Shown here one piece after another: positions 58,852-64,000 of a stretch of DNA of 64,000 bases (within the stretch, counting starts at the first letter, position 1; the number at the start of each line of letters is the position of its first letter). The translations under genes and the position numbers were made by a program. Source of the DNA: Colwellia sp. Arc7-D (GTDB lineage: Bacteria > Pseudomonadota > Gammaproteobacteria > Enterobacterales > Alteromonadaceae); the NCBI RefSeq assembly GCF_003061515.1, contig NZ_CP028924.1, forward strand, positions 2,914,001-2,978,000, written 5' to 3'. Below the pieces are notes generated by a model. The model was not told the DNA's origin. It saw nothing but the letters and a program-made list of their open reading frames with translations, and made no database searches.

Positions 58852-60918
58852 ATGAAGAAAATAATAACAAGTGCTGTTTGCACTTCTTTACTGTTCATTG
58901 CAGGTTGTAATGAAGCCACTGAGACAAAAGCTGCCGTTGAAGCACCAGTAATACAAAAAACAGCATTAGCATCAGGTATAGATAAAGCCAATATGGATCT
59001 ATCTGTTCGTCCACAAGACAATTTTTACCAATATGTTAATGGCGCATGGCTAAACAACAACGAAATTCCAGGTGATAAAACATCAATTGGTTCGTTTTAC
59101 GACTTACGCGATGAAGCAGACGACAACGTTAAAGCAATTATCGAAGAGTTAGCTGCAACTAAAAACTTAACAATGGGTAGCGACGAGCAAAAAGTTGCCG
59201 ATTTATTCCGTTCATTCATGGACTCAGAAACGCGTGATACTCTAGGCACTAAACCTGTTCAAGCCATATTTTACCGCATTAATAATTTACAAGATAAAAA
59301 TGAGCTTGCTACATTCTTTGGTGAATATCAAAAAATTGGTGTAGGTAGTCCATTAGCTTTTTACATCAATGTGGACGCTAAAGACTCAACTCGTTACGCC
59401 ACACATGTTTGGCAAAGTGGTTTAGGGTTACCCGACAGAGATTACTACTTTAACGACACGGAGCGTTTTGAAAAATTACGCTCAGGTTACGTTGCGCACA
59501 TTGAAAATATGTTTAACTTAGCCGGTTTAGAAAACGGTAAAGCTGCAGCCCAAACTATCATGGCCATCGAAACTAAATTAGCAGGTTTTCACTGGACTAA
59601 AGTTGAATCTAGAGACAGCACTAAACGTTATAATAAATTTAATGTTAGCGATTTAAACACAGTTACCGATGCATTCAATTGGACAGCTTACCTTGAAGCA
59701 CAAGGTGTTCCAGCTCAGAAAGACCTTATTATTAACCAACCTTCATTTGTTACAGGTTTTGGTGAAACTTTCGCAGCAACCTCATTAGCTGATTGGCAAA
59801 CTTATTTAACTTTCCATACGCTTAGCAATTTTTCTGACTCGCTCACTACCGCTTTAGGCGATGAAAACTTTGACTTTTATTCAAAGCAATTAAGTGGTCG
59901 TGAAGAACAACGCCCAATGTGGAAACGTGGTGTTTCAGTGGTTAATGGTAACTTAGGTGAAGTTATCGGTAAGGTTTATGTTGGCCGTCACTTTAAACCT
60001 GAAGCAAAAACCCGCATGACAATATTAGTGGAAAACTTACGTGGTGCTTATGGCGCAAGTATTGATGATCTTGAGTGGATGTCAGAAGCGACTAAAAAAG
60101 CAGCACATGTTAAGTTAGCGAGTTTTGATCCAAAAATAGGTTACCCTGATAAATGGGAAGATTATTCTGCGCTTGTCATTAAAAGTGATGACCTCGTTGG
60201 CAACAAAATGCGCTCAGGCACTGTATCACATAACAAAAAGCTTGCTAAATTAGGCGGCCCAATTGATCGTCAAGAATGGGGCATGACACCGCAAACAGTT
60301 AATGCATATTACAACCCAACTAAAAATGAAATCGTATTCCCTGCTGCAATTTTACAACCACCATTTTTTAACTTGGCCGCAGACGACGCTGTAAACTATG
60401 GCGGTATTGGCGCGGTTATCGGTCATGAAATGGGCCACGGTTTTGACGACCAAGGTAGTAAATACGATGGTGACGGTAACATGCGTAATTGGTGGACTGA
60501 AGAAGATTTAGCCGCCTTTAAAGTACGCACTGATAACTTAGTTGCCCAATACAGTGATTATGCGGTATTTGATGATTTAAACGTGAACGGCGAACTTACT
60601 TTAGGCGAAAACATTGGTGATTTATCTGGTGTTACCATCGCTTATAAAGCTTACAAAGCGTCATTAAATGGTAAAGAAGCGCCGGTAATTGATGGCTTAA
60701 CTGGTGAGCAACGTTTCTTTATGGGCTATGCGCAAGTATGGCGTGGAAAAATGGTTGAAAAATCATTACGTAATCGCGTGGCAACCGACCCACATTCACC
60801 TGCAGAATTTCGTGCTTTAGGCTCACTGTCAAATATGCCTGAGTTTTATCGCGCATTTGACGTAAAAAAAGGTGATGCTATGTATATTGCCCCTGAGAAG
60901 CGCGTTAAAATTTGGTAG
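58852..60918 (+). CDS. M13 family metallopeptidase (neprilysin/PepO-like), lipoprotein
   Basis: A zinc endopeptidase for peptides up to about 40 residues. Signal with lipobox (FIAGC), so anchored to an envelope membrane. Zinc site HEMGHGFDD (H525, E526, H529) and ENIGDLSG (E586); the N-terminal M13 domain opens with DLSVRPQDNFYQYVNGAWL and the C-terminus has the NRVATDPHSPAEFRALG and KRVKIW ending. 688 residues, the usual length. Monocistronic with a strong terminator; it may help feed on peptides. Confidence 0.92.
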   Translation: MKKIITSAVCTSLLFIAGCNEATETKAAVEAPVIQKTALASGIDKANMDLSVRPQDNFYQYVNGAWLNNNEIPGDKTSIGSFYDLRDEADDNVKAIIEELAATKNLTMGSDEQKVADLFRSFMDSETRDTLGTKPVQAIFYRINNLQDKNELATFFGEYQKIGVGSPLAFYINVDAKDSTRYATHVWQSGLGLPDRDYYFNDTERFEKLRSGYVAHIENMFNLAGLENGKAAAQTIMAIETKLAGFHWTKVESRDSTKRYNKFNVSDLNTVTDAFNWTAYLEAQGVPAQKDLIINQPSFVTGFGETFAATSLADWQTYLTFHTLSNFSDSLTTALGDENFDFYSKQLSGREEQRPMWKRGVSVVNGNLGEVIGKVYVGRHFKPEAKTRMTILVENLRGAYGASIDDLEWMSEATKKAAHVKLASFDPKIGYPDKWEDYSALVIKSDDLVGNKMRSGTVSHNKKLAKLGGPIDRQEWGMTPQTVNAYYNPTKNEIVFPAAILQPPFFNLAADDAVNYGGIGAVIGHEMGHGFDDQGSKYDGDGNMRNWWTEEDLAAFKVRTDNLVAQYSDYAVFDDLNVNGELTLGENIGDLSGVTIAYKAYKASLNGKEAPVIDGLTGEQRFFMGYAQVWRGKMVEKSLRNRVATDPHSPAEFRALGSLSNMPEFYRAFDVKKGDAMYIAPEKRVKIW

Positions 60919-60946
60919 TATCTAAAAGTTAGTACTACAAAACCAT

Positions 60947-60968
60947 AAGGAGCTTCGGCTCCTTTTTT
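60947..60968 (+). terminator. Terminator after the M13 peptidase gene
   Basis: Stem AAGGAGC/GCTCCTT with a stable TTCG tetraloop, followed by T4-T6. Confidence 0.9.
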
Positions 60969-61059
60969 ATGCTTGCTAATAACAGTCTCTACCGTCAGTA
61001 CAAGGTTTTCATTGTAAAGCAGTGTAGTTAACCGTAAAATCGACACTTATAAACGATAT

Positions 61060-61225
61060 TTTTAGCCTCATCTTTTATCGTAATTTTGGCTAATTTATAG
61101 GGAACACGGTTAAAGCCGTGACTGTACCCGCAACTGTAAATAACTTGATTTTAATAGTTATAAGTCAGGACACCTAATATCAACATTTTTATATAAAACT
61201 AATGACACCGTGCGGGAATACACGT
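61060..61225 (+). promoter_or_regulatory. Cobalamin (adenosylcobalamin) riboswitch
   Basis: The conserved core is visible: TATAGGGAACACGG (61097-61109), GCCGTGACTGTACCCGCAACTG (in two parts from 61115 to 61136) and AAGTCAGGACACC (61162-61174). It lies before a B12 uptake operon, in the expected orientation. A later segment ACCGTGCGGG (61207-61216) can pair with CACGGT (61105-61110) and CCCGCA (61127-61132) in the core, and so could be part of the switching structure. The remaining leader to the ATG at 61404 has no clear intrinsic terminator, so control may act on translation. Confidence 0.9.
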
Positions 61226-61403
61226 GAGTTACACTGTCTACAAGACATTTGTTTCCTATTGCCTCACCTTAATTACGTTATTCAATATATTAGCTTTTGA
61301 ATTCATCAGCTTGTTATCACTTTTAGGCAATAATGAAAATATACTGCTTTTACCTTGTTAAAAACAATATCCTTCTAGTTAGCCATAAACTGGGCAGCCT
61401 TTA

Positions 61404-62246
61404 ATGCCAACTTTACTCAGTGTCGAATCTGTATCTTGGTCTGTTGATAAATACATAATCCTCAATAACATTTCGTTTGACGTTAACCGCGGCGATATTA
61501 TCGGTATTATCGGTCCTAATGGCGCGGGGAAAACCACGCTATTAAAGTGCTTACTCAATCATTATAAAAATTGGCACGGCAGCATTAAACTAAAAAATAA
61601 AGCACTAAGCCAATATAAACCTAATGAGTTAGCGCAAACATTTGCTCTAGTCGTACAAAACGCTCCCCCTATATTTGATTTAAAAGTTTACGATGTGGTA
61701 AGAATGGGTTTACTACCATATAAAACCTTATTTGCTCGCGACAACGATGCAGATAAAGAAAACATTATGCTCGCATTAGAAAAGGTAGGTTTGGCATGCA
61801 GCCAAGCTAAATTTTTCAACACCTTATCTGGGGGTGAACAACAACGGGTATTAATTGCTAAAGCTCTAGTCCAAAAAGCAAAAATATTAGTACTTGATGA
61901 GCCCACTAATCACTTAGATATTTTCTATCAGCACCAAATATTACAACTGGTTAAAGCGTTAAATATTACCGTTATTATGACTATTCATGACCTCAATCTT
62001 GCCGCTCATTATTGCAATAGATTACTTTTGTTAGATAAGGGCAACCTAGTCAGCGATAATAGTGTCGACCAAGTGTTAAAACCTGAATTACTTACCAAAG
62101 TTTTTGGACTACCTTGTTATCGAGACGATACTCAACATTATGATGTGCCTAGGGTTTACTTTTATCCCGCAACCGATATTGCAACAGATAAACAACCGAC
62201 TCTTAAGCCAAGCATTTTACATAACAATGAAGGCGAATTATCTTGA
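61404..62246 (+). CDS. btuD: Cobalamin ABC transporter ATP-binding protein (BtuD/FecE type)
   Basis: The ATPase of a FecCD-type metal-chelate/B12 importer. Walker A GPNGAGKTT, the signature LSGGEQQRVLIAKAL, Walker B LVLDEPTNHLD and the H-loop TIHD. 280 residues. It is the first gene after the riboswitch, and overlaps the permease start by 4 nt. A B12 substrate is inferred from the riboswitch and the cobO neighbour; FhuC/FecE-like siderophore transport is excluded only by that context. Confidence 0.85.
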   Translation: MPTLLSVESVSWSVDKYIILNNISFDVNRGDIIGIIGPNGAGKTTLLKCLLNHYKNWHGSIKLKNKALSQYKPNELAQTFALVVQNAPPIFDLKVYDVVRMGLLPYKTLFARDNDADKENIMLALEKVGLACSQAKFFNTLSGGEQQRVLIAKALVQKAKILVLDEPTNHLDIFYQHQILQLVKALNITVIMTIHDLNLAAHYCNRLLLLDKGNLVSDNSVDQVLKPELLTKVFGLPCYRDDTQHYDVPRVYFYPATDIATDKQPTLKPSILHNNEGELS

Positions 62247-63250
62247 GTATTATTCGTGCGCTTAAAGGCAAAAACACTTGGGTTTTTTCTGCGCTAATAG
62301 TTTTTACTATTTTAACCGTTATTGTATCGATTACTTACGGTCCAGCGACTATTACTCGGGCTGATATATTTCAATGTGTGATGTATGAATGTGCCTCACC
62401 TATGCACGACATGGTCATTTGGCAAATACGTATTCCTCGAGTTTTAGTAGGATTAGTTGCCGGAATGGGTTTAGCTTGCGCTGGTGCAATTTTGCAAAAT
62501 GTGACACGTAATCCACTTGCCGACCCTTATTTATTTGGCATTATTTCTGGCGCAGGTTTAGGGGCTACCATAGCGACATTCACCTTAGGTGATCAACAAT
62601 CGCTAGCGCTACCGTTAGCCGCTTTTCTTGGCGCGTTATTTTCCGTGGTGATCGTTTTTGGTATAGCGACTTTACTACGCAATATGAATCACTTATTACT
62701 CACAGGTGTAGCGGTTTCCTTTATGCTGGGTTCTATCAGTCATTTTATTCTTTACCTTGGCGATCCCTTTGCTACCAATCGTGTTATTTTTTGGTTAATG
62801 GGCAGTTTGGCACGTGTTGAAATGTTTCACTTTTATTTAATTGGCGCCATGGTATTACTCACTTTATTGACTATTTTTGCCTTACACCGACAAATAGATG
62901 CCCTACTACTTGGCGATGAAAGCGCTGCAAGTCTTGGTGTTAACATTGATAAACTACGTTTAATATTATTAGCTTTATGTGCCGCAGTTACCGCTACCAT
63001 TGTTGCTTATTGTGGTGGTATCGGTTTTGTGGGCTTAATGATCCCACACATTGTTAGGCAATTAGTTGGCGTTACCACTATGCCGCTTATTATTGGTTCT
63101 GCCTTAGTCGGTGGTTGCTTTTTAGTATGGGTTGATGTTGCAGCACGCAGTGCGTTTAGTAATGTTGAAATTCCCATTGGTATTATTACCTCCGCCATCG
63201 GCAGTATTTTCTTTTTAGCGATTATGTATCGCACGCGTAAAACAGGATAA
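62243..63250 (+). CDS. btuC: Cobalamin ABC transporter permease (BtuC/FecCD type)
   Basis: A 335-residue inner-membrane permease with about ten helices. FecCD motifs are clear: RIPRVLVGLVAGMGLACAGA near residue 60, NPLADPYLFG and the C-terminal GGIGFVGLMIPHIVR followed by SNVEIPIGIITSAIG. The start codon is TTG, overlapping the btuD stop in TTGA. With btuD and a binding protein it would import B12 through the inner membrane. Confidence 0.87.
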   Translation: MSIIRALKGKNTWVFSALIVFTILTVIVSITYGPATITRADIFQCVMYECASPMHDMVIWQIRIPRVLVGLVAGMGLACAGAILQNVTRNPLADPYLFGIISGAGLGATIATFTLGDQQSLALPLAAFLGALFSVVIVFGIATLLRNMNHLLLTGVAVSFMLGSISHFILYLGDPFATNRVIFWLMGSLARVEMFHFYLIGAMVLLTLLTIFALHRQIDALLLGDESAASLGVNIDKLRLILLALCAAVTATIVAYCGGIGFVGLMIPHIVRQLVGVTTMPLIIGSALVGGCFLVWVDVAARSAFSNVEIPIGIITSAIGSIFFLAIMYRTRKTG

Positions 63251-63255
63251 CTTAC

Positions 63256-63861
63256 ATGACTACAGAAACAGATAAAACTCAAAAACACCAAGCTCGCATG
63301 CAACGTATTAAAGAAAAAGTTGATGCTCGTATTGATTCAGCTCAAGAAGAACGTGGCTTATTAATTGTTATTACCGGCAATGGTAAAGGCAAGTCAACCT
63401 CTGGATTTGGCACATTAGCACGTGCTGTTGGTCATGGTTATAAGGCCGCAGCATTACAGTTTATTAAAGGAGACTGGGCTTGTGGTGAACGTAATTTATT
63501 AGAAAATAATGGTGTCGAATTTCATGTAATGGCGACAGGCTTTACTTGGGACACCCAAGATAAATCTAAAGATATTGCTGCGGCAGTAAAAGTTTGGCAC
63601 GAAGCAAAACGATTATTACAAGATGACAGTGTCGATGTCGTTTTACTTGATGAACTTACCTACATGTTATCCTACAAGTATTTAGATTTAGACGAAGTTA
63701 TTGAAGCTATTGTTAATCGTCCCGCTATGCAACATGTCATCATTACCGGACGTGCATGTCATCGAAGTATTATTGAGCTTGCAGATACGGTTAGTGAAGT
63801 CCAACCACTTAAACATGCTTTTGATAATGGCATAAAAGCACAAAAAGGTATTGACTGGTAG
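63256..63861 (+). CDS. cobO: Cob(I)yrinic acid a,c-diamide / cob(I)alamin adenosyltransferase
   Basis: Adds the 5'-deoxyadenosyl group to cobalt, making coenzyme B12 from imported cobalamin or cobinamide. The P-loop GNGKGKSTS binds ATP; VVLLDELTY and IITGRACH match the BtuR/CobO/CobA family. 201 residues (E. coli BtuR 196). It lies 5 bp after btuC in the same operon, so that uptake and activation are made together. btuR is an equally valid name. Confidence 0.93.
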   Translation: MTTETDKTQKHQARMQRIKEKVDARIDSAQEERGLLIVITGNGKGKSTSGFGTLARAVGHGYKAAALQFIKGDWACGERNLLENNGVEFHVMATGFTWDTQDKSKDIAAAVKVWHEAKRLLQDDSVDVVLLDELTYMLSYKYLDLDEVIEAIVNRPAMQHVIITGRACHRSIIELADTVSEVQPLKHAFDNGIKAQKGIDW

Positions 63862-63894
63862 TTGAACTGGTTAAAGCATTACAATGGATTATTT

Positions 63895-64000
63895 ATGAAA
63901 TTAACGCAGTTTTTCTGTTTAGCAATTATCGCTGTATTGTCTACGACAAGAGCACAAGCAAATAATGTCGATGATAAACTTATATCGGTTATTGAAACAT
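63895..64000 (+). CDS. Start of an exported protein in the B12 operon (BtuB or BtuF candidate), cut by the window end
   Basis: Only 35 residues are visible: a signal peptide (cleavage near AQA, residue 22) and then NNVDDKLISVIET. The gene starts 33 bp after cobO and so belongs to the operon. In such operons the missing partner is the TonB-dependent receptor BtuB or the periplasmic binding protein BtuF. The I-x-V-I-E-T stretch would fit the region around a TonB box, favouring BtuB slightly, but too little is visible to decide. Confidence 0.5.
   Translation, partial: MKLTQFFCLAIIAVLSTTRAQANNVDDKLISVIET

Noticed and set aside
60846..61046. 66-residue minus-strand frame after the M13 peptidase
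   Set aside because: It overlaps the end of the peptidase gene and its terminator; no domain or start signal.

Overview
The window is AT-rich bacterial chromosome from a gammaproteobacterium of the Alteromonadales, most likely Colwellia or a close relative. This is inferred from gene content and order: bamD / rluD-pgeF-clpB; rpsT / murJ-ribF-ileS-lspA-fkpB-ispH followed by pilVWX-pilY1-pilE; comEC-msbA-lpxK-ycaR-kdsB; and lolCDE. Almost everything is core genome. I see no insertion sequence, prophage, integron, CRISPR array, restriction system or tRNA. TTG start codons are common (pilV, murJ, rpsT, the GMC oxidoreductase, the thioredoxin-like gene, btuC-like), and lolE starts with GTG.

Layout. 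Positions 1-300 hold two tandem stringent-type promoters (GC-rich discriminators) firing leftward, very probably the P1/P2 promoters of an rRNA operon that lies just off the left edge. A perfect 29-bp hairpin separates them from pssA (428-1273). 1.5-8.9 kb: DUF4124 protein, clpB with a sigma-32-like promoter, pgeF, rluD, bamD, glnB, nadE. 9.0-16.9 kb: a type IV pilus minor-pilin locus, with two fimT-like genes on the + strand facing a pilV-pilW-pilX-pilY1-pilE-tapY2-like operon on the - strand. 17.2-25.7 kb: the isoprenoid / lipoprotein / translation block ispH to rpsT. 25.9-33.6 kb: exported peptidases, a GMC oxidoreductase, a TlpA-like thioredoxin and a TPR lipoprotein; the M49-like peptidase and the thioredoxin each carry one apparent single-base deletion. 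33.7-44.9 kb: DUF3010, tapT, DUF2884, zapE, a cold-shock gene with a long leader, a SPOUT methyltransferase, a His-rich secreted protein, signal peptidase I, a GlyGly-CTERM cyclophilin, nudC, arfB, hpf and an acyltransferase. 45.0-58.5 kb: exported M18 aminopeptidase, azlCD, and the envelope block kdsB-ycaR-lpxK-msbA-comEC, DUF2062, lolCDE. 58.9-64.0 kb: an exported M13 peptidase, then a cobalamin riboswitch controlling a B12 uptake/adenosylation operon (ATPase, FecCD permease, cobO, and the start of a fourth exported protein cut by the window end).

How the genes work together. Much of the window builds the cell envelope: phospholipid head groups (pssA), lipid A/KDO and its flipping (kdsB, lpxK, msbA), lipoprotein maturation and sorting (lspA, lolCDE), outer-membrane protein assembly (bamD), lipid II flipping (murJ) and pili. 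The rest is translation and its rescue or hibernation (rpsT, ileS, rluD, arfB, hpf, tapT), stress response (clpB, csp) and peptide scavenging by four predicted exported metallopeptidases. I do not see a convincing new multi-gene system. The most useful leads are the two frameshifts, the edge rRNA promoters, the split pilin locus, the His-rich secreted protein and the B12 operon's expression platform.
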